Positions 16,118 through 24,556 of a stretch of DNA of 34,301 nucleotides are shown here, piece after piece. The translations under genes were made by a program, and so were the position numbers. Origin of the DNA: Gillisia hiemivivida (GTDB lineage Bacteria > Bacteroidota > Bacteroidia > Flavobacteriales > Flavobacteriaceae); contig NZ_VORY01000029.1 of the NCBI RefSeq assembly GCF_007997295.1, forward strand, positions 1-34,301. Reading direction: 5' to 3'. The notes under the pieces were generated by a model. That model ran no database searches and was not told the origin of the DNA. It saw only the letters and a program-made list of their open reading frames with translations. How positions within the stretch are numbered: position 1 is the first letter of the stretch; each line of letters begins with the position of its first letter.

Positions 16118-17148
16118 GGAGCGGGATTGGGGATTGCTTCGTGTACTTCGTTTATTTCCTGAATGATTTTGTCTGAAAGCTCTAAATCTATACTCCCAAT
16201 ATTTTCTTTTAATTGATCTAGCGTCGTCGCTCCTATAATGTTGCTGGTCACAAACGGCTGCATATTTACAAATGCCAATGCCATTTGCGCAGGTTTCAAC
16301 TGATGCTCGTTAGCGATCTCTACATATTTTTCAATAGCCTTCACCGCTTGAGCATTCCCATATCTACTATATTGAGGAAATAAGGTTAATCTCCCTTTTG
16401 CATTCTTATCTTTTAAATATTTCCCGCTGAGAGAACCCATTCCTAAAGGCGAATAAGGAAACAACCCAACATCTTCTCTATGATAAATTTCAGTTAGGCC
16501 TATTTCATCTTTTCTATTGAGTAAACTATAAGGATTTTGTACTGTGCTGATTTTTGGAGCTCCATTTCTAGCCTCTTCCAAGCATCTCATAACTCCATAT
16601 GGAGATTCATTAGAAAGTCCGATCTTTCTGATTTTTCCCTCTTTGATGAATTCATTTAAATTAAAGAGGATCTCTTTAAAATTATCTTCCCATTCTTCAG
16701 ATGGATCATCCTTATAACCCCTTTTTCCGAAGAAATTAGAGTTTCTTTCTGGCCAGTGTAATTGATATAGATCTATATAATCTGTCTGTAATCGCTTTAA
16801 ACTCTTAGAAAGCGCATCGTTCAACGCAGCTTTAGAAAAACCTAAGTTAGGCCTAATATGAGCCATCGCTTTTCCTGGCCCAGTAATTTTAGTAGCCAAA
16901 ACTACTTTATCTCTATTTCCGGTTTTCTTAAACCAAGTTCCTATAATTTTCTCTGTACTTCCCTGAGTTTCTTTACTAGCTGGAGTAGAATACATTTCAG
17001 CAGTGTCAATAAAATTTACGCCTTGCTCCAAAGCATAATTTATTTGGGCGTGCCCTTCTTCCTCTGTATTCTGTTGGCCCCATGTCATAGAGCCCAGACA
17101 GATCTTGCTTACTTTAATATCGGAATTAGGAAGACTAGTGTATTTCAT
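16114..17148 (-). CDS. Aldo/keto reductase (Tas-like)
   Basis: An NADPH-dependent oxidoreductase of the AKR superfamily, 344 residues, cytoplasmic. The catalytic tetrad is visible: Asp in FIDTAEMY, Tyr in the same motif, Lys in VVLATK, and His in LYQLHWPERN. The loop YSLLNRKDEIGLTEIYHREDVG and the strand FPYSPLGMGSLSGKYL match the Tas/YajO branch. The substrate is unknown. It lies 39 nt behind exodeoxyribonuclease III on the same strand, so it may be cotranscribed with it. The gene end overlaps the M23 gene end by 4 nt, and no terminator separates the two. Confidence 0.93.
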   Translation of the reverse strand: MKYTSLPNSDIKVSKICLGSMTWGQQNTEEEGHAQINYALEQGVNFIDTAEMYSTPASKETQGSTEKIIGTWFKKTGNRDKVVLATKITGPGKAMAHIRPNLGFSKAALNDALSKSLKRLQTDYIDLYQLHWPERNSNFFGKRGYKDDPSEEWEDNFKEILFNLNEFIKEGKIRKIGLSNESPYGVMRCLEEARNGAPKISTVQNPYSLLNRKDEIGLTEIYHREDVGLFPYSPLGMGSLSGKYLKDKNAKGRLTLFPQYSRYGNAQAVKAIEKYVEIANEHQLKPAQMALAFVNMQPFVTSNIIGATTLDQLKENIGSIDLELSDKIIQEINEVHEAIPNPAP

Positions 17149-17187
17149 TATAAGAGATTAAATTTTTCCGAAGAAGATTTAAAAATT

Positions 17188-17967
17188 TTAGTTTGCGTAA
17201 TTAGATTCAATTTCCAATAAAATTGGGCAATGATCACTATGCATGGCATTTTGTAGGATCACTGCACGCTTAAGTTTTGTTTCCATAGGCTTAGAGACCA
17301 AATTATAATCTATGCGCCAGCCTTTGTTATTTGCACGTGCGTTAGCCCTATAACTCCACCACGAATATTGATCTACTGCTTCTTTATTAAAATGACGGAA
17401 AGAGTCTATAAAACCGCTATTCATAAAACCGTCTATCCAATCTCTTTCTATAGGAAGAAATCCTGAGGTATTCTTTAGTCTTATAGGATCGTGAATGTCT
17501 ATGGATTCATGGCAAATGTTATAATCCCCACAAATAATTAAATTCGGGATCTGAGTTTTAAGATCATCTATATATTCCTGAAAATCTGCCATATATTGAA
17601 GTTTCAGCTCCAACCTATTAATATTAGTTCCTGAAGGAAGATAAAGGCTCATTACTGAAAAACCATCAAAATCTGCACGAATATTTCTACCCTCAAAATC
17701 CATGTAATCTATTCCTGTTCCGTATTCTACATGTTTTGGCTCGTGCTTGCTCAAAATAGCTACTCCGCTATATCCCTTTTTTTGTGCTGGATACCAATAA
17801 TTGTATTTATAACCAGCATCCTCAAATACACTAAGATCCAATTGGTCTGGAGAAGCTTTAATTTCTTGTAAACAAACAACATCGGGATTAGACGCAGATA
17901 GCCATTCTATAAAGCCTTTTCTAATAGCGGCTCTAATTCCGTTAACGTTATAAGATATTATTTTCAT
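17188..17967 (-). CDS. xth: Exodeoxyribonuclease III / AP endonuclease
   Basis: An EEP-fold nuclease that cuts 5' of abasic sites and trims 3' ends in base-excision repair. It has 259 residues with all catalytic motifs: Asn7 in SYNVNGIRA, Glu35 in LQEIKA, GDYNICH, and the final SDHCPI. YSWWSYRANARANNKGWRIDY is the DNA-binding segment typical of the Xth/ExoA branch. A good promoter lies 18 nt upstream of the ATG. The aldo/keto reductase follows. Confidence 0.95.
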   Translation of the reverse strand: MKIISYNVNGIRAAIRKGFIEWLSASNPDVVCLQEIKASPDQLDLSVFEDAGYKYNYWYPAQKKGYSGVAILSKHEPKHVEYGTGIDYMDFEGRNIRADFDGFSVMSLYLPSGTNINRLELKLQYMADFQEYIDDLKTQIPNLIICGDYNICHESIDIHDPIRLKNTSGFLPIERDWIDGFMNSGFIDSFRHFNKEAVDQYSWWSYRANARANNKGWRIDYNLVSKPMETKLKRAVILQNAMHSDHCPILLEIESNYAN

Positions 17968-17984
17968 AAACTATTGAATATTTT

Positions 17985-18015
17985 CAAAATTAAAAAACAA
18001 GAAGGAATTAGACAA
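17985..18015 (-). promoter_or_regulatory. Promoter of the exodeoxyribonuclease III gene
   Basis: On the minus strand TTG (18015-18013), a 20-nt spacer and TAATTTTG (17992-17985) match the Bacteroidota consensus. The -7 element ends 17 nt before the xth ATG. Confidence 0.55.
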
Positions 18016-18165
18016 TTTCAGGGAGAATAACTTACCTCTATTTGAGTTAAGCTGCTCGAGTAGCTATCAGAATTATCAGAGATTTACTTTCCGTAAAACT
18101 GAAGAACCTGAAACTCCCGATGGTCCGGAACAGGCTAACGACCTTCAAAGACATCGATAAAAATT

Positions 18166-21156
18166 CTATTTAACTAAGAAACGTTTTACAATTCCTACAT
18201 CCCTAGTTCCAATTCTTAATAGATAAACTCCAGTTGCGGCGTAAGACATATCTATATCATATTGATAGCCGCGTCCATTTACATTTTTTACCTGATTTTC
18301 GATCAATTTTTGACCGAGTAAATTATGGACGGTAATTCGTAAAGGTTGGTCAAATTCAGTTTCTAAGAATATGTTATAAATACCATCTCTAACATCTGGA
18401 TTAGGGCTTTGTTCAACGATCTCAAGATTCGCTTCATTCAAAAGAAAATCATCGATATTTAAAGTTGAATCTGTGATTCTAACGCTGTAATCGTGAGTAG
18501 AACCAAAATCAAGCACACTGCAGGGATTATTTAGATCACCTCCAAAACTTGTGTCTCCGGCACGAACCCTTAATAAATGCTGACCTAAAGGAGCATCTGC
18601 CGGCAAATTAAAGTCGAAAGAAAAAGCCGTATTGGCAGCGGGAATGTTTTGAGCAGATATCACTCTTTCAGAATCATCGAAAGCACCATTGTCATTAAGG
18701 TCAATCCACATAGAGAATTTTTCGTCTTGTGGATTATCAAAAAGTGTTTTTACCGTAACTGTATATGAGCCTATAGAGCGATCTAAATCGGTAGAAAAAC
18801 CAATAAAATCGGCATAGCCATTAGTACATGGAATCCGTTCATTTAAAATATCGCCAAGTTCAAAATACGATAATCCATCTCCAAAACTAGTACAGTCGGA
18901 GCCTTCAGGAATACAATTTAAATTGGCTACAGATTTTGTTTTAGAATTATTGGAGTTATCTTGATCTTCTTCCAAATTAGTTTCTGCAAAAATTAGATAT
19001 CTACCAGAAGTAGAAAGGTTTGCGCTTTGAGAAAAAGTATAGACCGCATTTTCACCTACCGGAATCGTCCCCGGAAAAACTTCATTTATTTTTCTATTAT
19101 TCTCTATTCTATATGCTACAGGGATATTGGATTGTGGTTCCCCTCCAAAGTTTTCAATGGTAACTGTAACATCTTCTGATGCAGTTAAATTGAGACCAGT
19201 TCTTGGAGAATCTATGGAAGTAATTCCTACATCTTTAGCAAATAAATTCTTAACATCAATCGTTAGAGCATCATTATTCTCATTCTCATCGGTATCTAAA
19301 TTTGTGGTAGCAACGAACGTATATGTTTGACCAATAGTTCCAAGGTTAGCATTTGTAGCAAATGTAAAATCTACAGAGCTTGTTCCAGGGACGGTACCTG
19401 TAAAAGTTTCAGTAATAACAGTCCCTCCATCTACAGAATAACTTACGGGAATATTAGTTTGGGAGGAGACTCCAAAATTTCTAATTGTTACGGTTACTAC
19501 TTCCGAAGAAGTTAAAGTGGCATTAATAGGTTTTACCAAGGCAACTATACCCACATCGTTTATGAAATCTGGAGCAAGTTTAAAAACTCCCACTCTGTTC
19601 TTTCTGTCTGGGCTGTCAAAATATTCTCCATTATGCCAAAATGTTAGATCGTCTGCAGGATCCACCGTCAAATGCGCATAATCACCATACCTGGTGGAAG
19701 GATCGGCACTAATTCCTTTTACAATAACTTCTTCCTTAACAGTCATAATACCTTTAGGATCATTTTTAAACCTTCCTGTATATCTAATTGAAGGATAAAT
19801 TGGAGTTTCGGGACTATCGTCCAAAATTGTAAATCCTAAACCAATATTTCCTTGGGCATCCATACCTATACTACCGGAAAATCTATCACTTTTAGTTGGC
19901 GCATACGTACCTTCCTGAAAAACGGACCAAAGCCCACCGTTGGAAGGCTGTCTTAATTCGTACCATCGTATTCCGGCATGTTCTGCAGCCGTTGCGTCTA
20001 CATCTACCACAAAGTTCAAAACAGCAGTGTTGTAAGTTGGAAACCTTCTGTACTGAGTCATATACATCATCGTAGCCTGTAAAGCATCTACATCTGGAGC
20101 ATTATCTGGTTGTGCTAAATTAGAGAAGGCACCTCCATCGAAAGTTGCAATGAAAGGAGTAACTCCATTTCCTGTTCCTAATTCTTGAGATTCTGTTATA
20201 GTGGAATTAGTTGGAGTATTCCAATCCACATTAATATTCCACAGTTTTAAATGATCTTCAGAAACACCAGCCCAAGCATCATCTTGTAAAAATATAATAG
20301 GAGAATTTCCTCTTGGAGGAAGTTCTCCTCCCATGGCATGAAAACCTGCGGGACTATAAAAACCATTCGTTCTAATCCCAGGCAAAGGAAAAGAAATAAC
20401 TTTAGCACTTTCCCCTATCAGCATTCTATCGCGTTCAAAAACGTAAATCACCTGACTGGTACTTGCCGTATTTGAATTCTTGTTTGTGGTAACATAATAC
20501 CCGTCACTCCAAACCGAAATTTTTGGATAATCCGGCAATGCCCCATTTGTGGGAAATCTATAGGTATTCCAACCCCCATTTACAGGATCGGAAGTTTGTG
20601 AAATTGCAACTAAAAAACTTTCTGGCGTATCACTAAATTGAGTGATCAAAAAACGGTCTGCAAATTCATCATAAAGGATTATGGGATCACCTAAATTTTC
20701 ATTTGTAAATTCCCCTCCAATACTTGAAAGACTTGCTGGAGCTACAATTTGATTTCCTAATTTATCGAAAATTGAAAATGCCGAATTATAACCATTTACA
20801 TAATGATTTGGCCCGGCAGCTCCCGTAGGATCTGTGGGTGTAGATCTGGTAACCGCAGCATCAAAGGTAAAAATAGGTGCTTTGGATGGCAATTCTCCCA
20901 TTTTAGATTGAAGTGCCGCATCTTGTGTTTTTGGAAGACCTTTACCAGGTACCACTTTATTAATTCCTCTATTCCTTGGATTCACTAATTTATATTCTGT
21001 AGAAGGTGCCTTCATTTTTCTGGTAGAAATTGCCGTTACAGGAATAGCCATTGCAGAATCTATATATACAGGCCCAGCTGTTTCTCTTTTTTGCGCTGAA
21101 ACCTGCAATGAAAAGAGAAAAATGAATAAAGTGAAATATTGTATAGTTTTAATCAT
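18166..21156 (-). CDS. Large secreted protein with CARDB-like repeats, GEVED-like domain and T9SS type A sorting domain
   Basis: The protein has 996 residues from the ATG at 21156 (MIKTIQYFTLFIFLFSLQVSAQ), which gives a normal signal peptide; an ATG four codons upstream is less likely. Residues about 60-540 form a domain I cannot name, with propeller-like strands and many Trp, Tyr and Gly residues. Two CARDB-like repeats follow (about 540-640 and 655-740), each with NFGVSSQTNIPVSY-type strands. A GEVED-like domain (about 790-900, DLNDNGAFDDSERVI) comes next. The last 85 residues are a type IX secretion sorting domain (PNPDVRDG, LLGQKLIENQ, ATGVYLLRI, KRFLVK). It should be exported by T9SS and attached to or released from the surface. 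Ligand or enzyme activity is unknown. It is probably monocistronic. Confidence 0.9.
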   Translation of the reverse strand: MIKTIQYFTLFIFLFSLQVSAQKRETAGPVYIDSAMAIPVTAISTRKMKAPSTEYKLVNPRNRGINKVVPGKGLPKTQDAALQSKMGELPSKAPIFTFDAAVTRSTPTDPTGAAGPNHYVNGYNSAFSIFDKLGNQIVAPASLSSIGGEFTNENLGDPIILYDEFADRFLITQFSDTPESFLVAISQTSDPVNGGWNTYRFPTNGALPDYPKISVWSDGYYVTTNKNSNTASTSQVIYVFERDRMLIGESAKVISFPLPGIRTNGFYSPAGFHAMGGELPPRGNSPIIFLQDDAWAGVSEDHLKLWNINVDWNTPTNSTITESQELGTGNGVTPFIATFDGGAFSNLAQPDNAPDVDALQATMMYMTQYRRFPTYNTAVLNFVVDVDATAAEHAGIRWYELRQPSNGGLWSVFQEGTYAPTKSDRFSGSIGMDAQGNIGLGFTILDDSPETPIYPSIRYTGRFKNDPKGIMTVKEEVIVKGISADPSTRYGDYAHLTVDPADDLTFWHNGEYFDSPDRKNRVGVFKLAPDFINDVGIVALVKPINATLTSSEVVTVTIRNFGVSSQTNIPVSYSVDGGTVITETFTGTVPGTSSVDFTFATNANLGTIGQTYTFVATTNLDTDENENNDALTIDVKNLFAKDVGITSIDSPRTGLNLTASEDVTVTIENFGGEPQSNIPVAYRIENNRKINEVFPGTIPVGENAVYTFSQSANLSTSGRYLIFAETNLEEDQDNSNNSKTKSVANLNCIPEGSDCTSFGDGLSYFELGDILNERIPCTNGYADFIGFSTDLDRSIGSYTVTVKTLFDNPQDEKFSMWIDLNDNGAFDDSERVISAQNIPAANTAFSFDFNLPADAPLGQHLLRVRAGDTSFGGDLNNPCSVLDFGSTHDYSVRITDSTLNIDDFLLNEANLEIVEQSPNPDVRDGIYNIFLETEFDQPLRITVHNLLGQKLIENQVKNVNGRGYQYDIDMSYAATGVYLLRIGTRDVGIVKRFLVK

Positions 21157-21218
21157 ATTAGCGTTCAAGGAGAGCCTCTTTTTATTAAAACTTAAAAATA
21201 GGCATTTATAAAAAATAA

Positions 21219-21265
21219 AATAAATAAAAGCGGCAATTAATATCTTAATTACCGCTTTTATTTAT
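21219..21265 (-). terminator. Bidirectional terminator hairpin downstream of glyS
   Basis: The long stem taaataaaagcgg (21221-21233) pairs with 21252-21264, and an inner 6-bp aattaa/ttaatt pair continues it across a single C-A mismatch. A- and T-rich flanks on both sides allow function in either direction. It ends transcription from glyS, 20 nt after its stop. Confidence 0.8.
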
Positions 21266-21283
21266 GACTATTAAGATTTTTAA

Positions 21284-22822
21284 TTAATCGTTCATCCACT
21301 GTTTAAAATCTATCTCCTTTTTTATAAGATCTGCCAACTCTGAGATCGCAACACGTTTCTGTTCCATAGTGTCCCTATATCTAATTGTTACAGTATTATC
21401 TTCTAAAGAATCATGATCTACGGTAATACATAATGGAGTTCCAGCAGCATCTTGTCTTCTATATCTTCTCCCAATAGCATCTTTCTCATCATATTGAACT
21501 TTAAAATCCCACTTAAGATCATCTATGATTTTTTGAGCCATTTCTGGTAAACCATCTTTCTTAACAAGGGGTAAAATAGCAGCTTTTGTAGGGGCTAAAA
21601 TTGCTGGTAGTTTTAATACGGTTCTGGTAGAACCATCCTCTAATGTTTCTTCTTTTAAAGATGAAGAAAGAACCGCTAAGAACATTCTATCTAAGCCTAT
21701 TGAAGTTTCTATTACGTAAGGCACATAATTCTCATTCAATTCTGGATCAAAAAATCTAAGTTTTTTACCCGAGAATTCTTCATGTGCTTTAAGATCGAAA
21801 TCTGTTCTAGAATGAATTCCTTCTAATTCTTTAAATCCGAATGGAAAATTGAATTCTATATCGGCTGCGGCATTAGCATAGTGCGCTAATTTCTCGTGAT
21901 CGTGAAATCTGTAATTTTCTTCTCCTAAATTCAGTGAATAATGCCATTTAATACGCTGCTCTTTCCAGTGCTCGTACCATTTCATCTCATCTCCTGGACG
22001 CACAAAAAATTGCATTTCCATTTGTTCGAATTCCCGCATTCTAAAAATAAATTGTCTTGCAACAATTTCATTTCTGAAGGCTTTCCCTATTTGAGCAATT
22101 CCAAATGGAATTTTCATCCTTCCTGTTTTCTGAACATTTGCAAAGTTCACAAAGATCCCTTGTGCAGTTTCAGGTCTCAAATAAAGGTCTGTAGAAGTAT
22201 CTGCAGAAGCACCCATTTTGGTGCCAAACATCAAATTAAACTGACGCACTTCTGTCCAATTACGAGAACCAGTATCAGGGTCGGCGATTTCCAATTCTTC
22301 AATTAGTGCCTTTACATCTTCGAGGTCTTCTTTTGTTAAAGAACTTGCCAAACGCTCAAGAATTCGTTTTCTATCTGCTAAATATCCGACAACTCGAGGG
22401 TTTGTAGACACAAACTCTTCTTCGTTAAAAGCATCTCCAAAGCGTTTCTTAGCCTTAGCAATCTCTTTTAGTGCTTTGATGTTCAGTTTTTCAGCATAAT
22501 CTTCTACTAAAACATCTGCGCGGTATCTTTTTTTGGAATCCTTATTGTCTATTAAAGGATCTGTAAAAGCATCTACGTGACCAGAAGCTTTCCATGTTTT
22601 TGGGTGCATAAGAATAGAAGCGTCTATTCCCACAATGTTCTGATGCAGTTGCACCATACTTTTCCACCAGTACTCTTTAATGTTCTTTTTTAGCTCAGCT
22701 CCATTCTGACCGTAGTCGTAAACAGCACTTAAACCATCGTATATCTCACTAGACGCGAAAATATATCCATACTCTTTAGCATGGGAAACCACATTTTTAA
22801 ATAAGTCTTCTTGTTTTGCCAT
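21284..22822 (-). CDS. glyS: Glycyl-tRNA synthetase (class II, alpha2 type)
   Basis: Charges tRNA-Gly. The 512-residue single-chain enzyme is the dimeric type used by archaea, eukaryotes and Bacteroidota, not the alpha/beta tetramer. It opens with a WHEP-free catalytic core (IFASSEIYDGLSAVYDYG). It contains LRPETAQGIFVNF, class II motif 2 (FRNEIVARQFIFRMREFEQ), and motif 3 with ETSIGLDRMFLAVL. The anticodon-binding domain begins about residue 405 (LAPTKAAILPLVKK). The start is fixed by ATGGCAAAACAAG at 22822. The promoter found upstream ends only 4 nt before this ATG, so the mRNA may be leaderless. Confidence 0.97.
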   Translation of the reverse strand: MAKQEDLFKNVVSHAKEYGYIFASSEIYDGLSAVYDYGQNGAELKKNIKEYWWKSMVQLHQNIVGIDASILMHPKTWKASGHVDAFTDPLIDNKDSKKRYRADVLVEDYAEKLNIKALKEIAKAKKRFGDAFNEEEFVSTNPRVVGYLADRKRILERLASSLTKEDLEDVKALIEELEIADPDTGSRNWTEVRQFNLMFGTKMGASADTSTDLYLRPETAQGIFVNFANVQKTGRMKIPFGIAQIGKAFRNEIVARQFIFRMREFEQMEMQFFVRPGDEMKWYEHWKEQRIKWHYSLNLGEENYRFHDHEKLAHYANAAADIEFNFPFGFKELEGIHSRTDFDLKAHEEFSGKKLRFFDPELNENYVPYVIETSIGLDRMFLAVLSSSLKEETLEDGSTRTVLKLPAILAPTKAAILPLVKKDGLPEMAQKIIDDLKWDFKVQYDEKDAIGRRYRRQDAAGTPLCITVDHDSLEDNTVTIRYRDTMEQKRVAISELADLIKKEIDFKQWMND

Positions 22823-22826
22823 AGCG

Positions 22827-22859
22827 CAAAAATAAAAAAACCGCCTAGATTAAAGTCAA
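22827..22859 (-). promoter_or_regulatory. Promoter of glyS, embedded in the upstream gene's terminator
   Basis: On the minus strand TTG (22859-22857), a 22-nt spacer and TATTTTTG (22834-22827) fit TTG-N17-23-TAnnTTTG. The -33 part lies in the terminator loop and the -7 part just past its U run. Four bases separate it from the glyS ATG. Confidence 0.45.
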
Positions 22860-22867
22860 GGCGGTTT
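22833..22867 (-). terminator. Rho-independent terminator of the coiled-coil membrane protein gene
   Basis: A 9-bp stem aaaccgcct/aggcggttt (22838-22846 and 22859-22867) has a 12-nt loop and a following U run on the minus strand. It lies between the stop at 22887 and the glyS start. Confidence 0.85.
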
Positions 22868-22886
22868 GTGAAATTTAAAATTTTAA

Positions 22887-23768
22887 TTAATTAAGATTGA
22901 AAGATGAAGTTCCAATTAACTGAGCTCCTTCATAAACGTATACTTTATAAGTACCATCTAATAATTTATCTCCTTGAGTTTTGGAAAGGATACACACATC
23001 CAATTCTTCATTTTCGTAAAAAACGGTAGAGACAGCACTGTACATCATTACTCCACCATCATGCTTTACTGCAATCTGGTCTCCTACCAATTCATTTTCA
23101 GGATTATAAACCTGCACATACATAGTTTTTTCTCCGGCTGGAGCCAAATCGTTAGAGCTAATAGTAAAACAAGTTCTTACTTGGTCTATTCTGCGTATTT
23201 TATCATTCTCTATTAATTTACCGCTGTTCCTAACAATAACTCCTTCACCTTTAAGAGAAGTGATCTTTAATTGAGAAGCCTTGTCTACCTTAGTAGATAA
23301 GTTTTGGTTGTTAACTTGTAAGGAATCTGACAATCTCACTTTCTGAGCCAATACCGTGTTAGTACTATCTATAGTCACTGCCATCATTCGGTTTTGATTG
23401 CTCAAACTATCTACAACTCTAAATAATCTGTCTTTTTCAGTTTTTAGAGCTCCAATCTCTCTTCTATATCTAGAGATCAAAACGAGATTTGCTTCAGAGT
23501 CTTTTACGGAATCCAATAGTCTAGAGATGCGCTCTCTAGCATTTACCATATCCTGATCCATTACCTCATTGGTTGCAATTGCTTCATCGTATTTAACAAT
23601 CAAGTCATTCAACTCGTCCTCAATTACAGTTTTTTCTTTTACTAGTATCGCTTTATTTTCTTTTTCTTCATTATAAAACTTAACCGTGTAAATACCTAGT
23701 GCCACTAGAGCTACGGCCAAAATACCTGTTAAAATCTTAAGAGCGGTATTGCTTTTTGTTTCGGTCAT
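22887..23768 (-). CDS. Single-pass membrane protein with long coiled coil, function unknown
   Basis: A 293-residue protein. A short charged N-terminus (MTETKSNTALK) is followed by one transmembrane helix (about residues 11-29, ILTGILAVALVALGIYTV) without a signal-peptidase site. A heptad-rich coiled coil spans about 30-165. The C-terminal 110 residues are beta-rich (DLAPAGEKTMYVQVYNPENELVG), with two cysteines. I recognise it as a conserved Bacteroidota hypothetical protein but know no function. The layout, with a membrane anchor, a coiled-coil stalk and a periplasmic head, suggests an envelope scaffold, which is inference. It is transcribed divergently from comF with 62 nt between them. Confidence 0.8.
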   Translation of the reverse strand: MTETKSNTALKILTGILAVALVALGIYTVKFYNEEKENKAILVKEKTVIEDELNDLIVKYDEAIATNEVMDQDMVNARERISRLLDSVKDSEANLVLISRYRREIGALKTEKDRLFRVVDSLSNQNRMMAVTIDSTNTVLAQKVRLSDSLQVNNQNLSTKVDKASQLKITSLKGEGVIVRNSGKLIENDKIRRIDQVRTCFTISSNDLAPAGEKTMYVQVYNPENELVGDQIAVKHDGGVMMYSAVSTVFYENEELDVCILSKTQGDKLLDGTYKVYVYEGAQLIGTSSFNLN

Positions 23769-23830
23769 ATTAAATGTGATTTAGTTTGTAATTTAATGGT
23801 TTAATTAGCGAAATTACAATACATTAACTA

Positions 23831-24511
23831 ATGTTTCAAGATTTAATTAATTTATTTTACCCAAACATCTGCCAAATTTGCGATGCGGAATTGTATAAAA
23901 ACCAAAATATTCTTTGCACTAATTGTGTAAACGAACTTCCTATCACTAATTTTCATCTAGATAACGAAAATCCTGTAAAAAAAGTATTTTATGGGCGTGT
24001 ACCTATAGAAAATGCTACTTCTCTTTTAGTTTTTAAGAAGAAAAGCAGTGTTCAGAAATTAATACACCGATTGAAATATAGAGGTCATCAAGAAATTGGA
24101 TCTTATCTAGGCGCTTGGACTGGGGCAGAACTTGCTAAAACAAATTCTTACGAAGGTATAGACCTTGTAATCCCAGTGCCGCTGCATAAAAAGAAACTTA
24201 GATCTAGGGGTTTTAATCAGGTAGAAGAATTTGGGAAAGAGATCGCTGCAGCACTTAATATAGACTACGTGGATGATGTTCTTTTGAAGACCTCTTTCTC
24301 AAAAACGCAAACACTCAAAACAAGGCTTGCTAGATGGGGAAATATCGAAGAGAGTTTTGTGTTGTTTAATTCTGAAAAAATTAAAAACAAACACATCTTG
24401 CTGGTAGATGATCTTATTACTACCGGCGCTACTCTGGAAGCCTGTGCAGAGATTCTTTTGGAAGGAGAAAATGTAAAAATCAGCATTGCCACAATGGCTT
24501 TTACAGCATGA
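23831..24511 (+). CDS. comF: ComF family protein (phosphoribosyltransferase-like)
   Basis: A 226-residue cytoplasmic protein of the ComF/GntX family, tied to DNA uptake in naturally competent bacteria. An N-terminal zinc finger has Cys14, Cys17, Cys29 and Cys32. The phosphoribosyltransferase fold carries the PRPP loop ILLVDDLITTGAT, and the ComF signature LVIPVPLHKKKLRSRGFNQ is intact. The gene starts the + strand pair with the Ig-like lipoprotein 45 nt downstream. No other competence gene is seen nearby, so transformation cannot be inferred from this window alone. Confidence 0.93.
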   Translation: MFQDLINLFYPNICQICDAELYKNQNILCTNCVNELPITNFHLDNENPVKKVFYGRVPIENATSLLVFKKKSSVQKLIHRLKYRGHQEIGSYLGAWTGAELAKTNSYEGIDLVIPVPLHKKKLRSRGFNQVEEFGKEIAAALNIDYVDDVLLKTSFSKTQTLKTRLARWGNIEESFVLFNSEKIKNKHILLVDDLITTGATLEACAEILLEGENVKISIATMAFTA

Positions 24512-24556
24512 CTAAAACAAAAAATAATTGTTTCTTTGCTTAAAATTTCGGCTTAA

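Noticed and set aside
18052-18067. Palindrome agctgctcgagtagct as an operator
   Set aside because: It has one mismatched pair, is far from the xth promoter core, and is not repeated elsewhere in the window.
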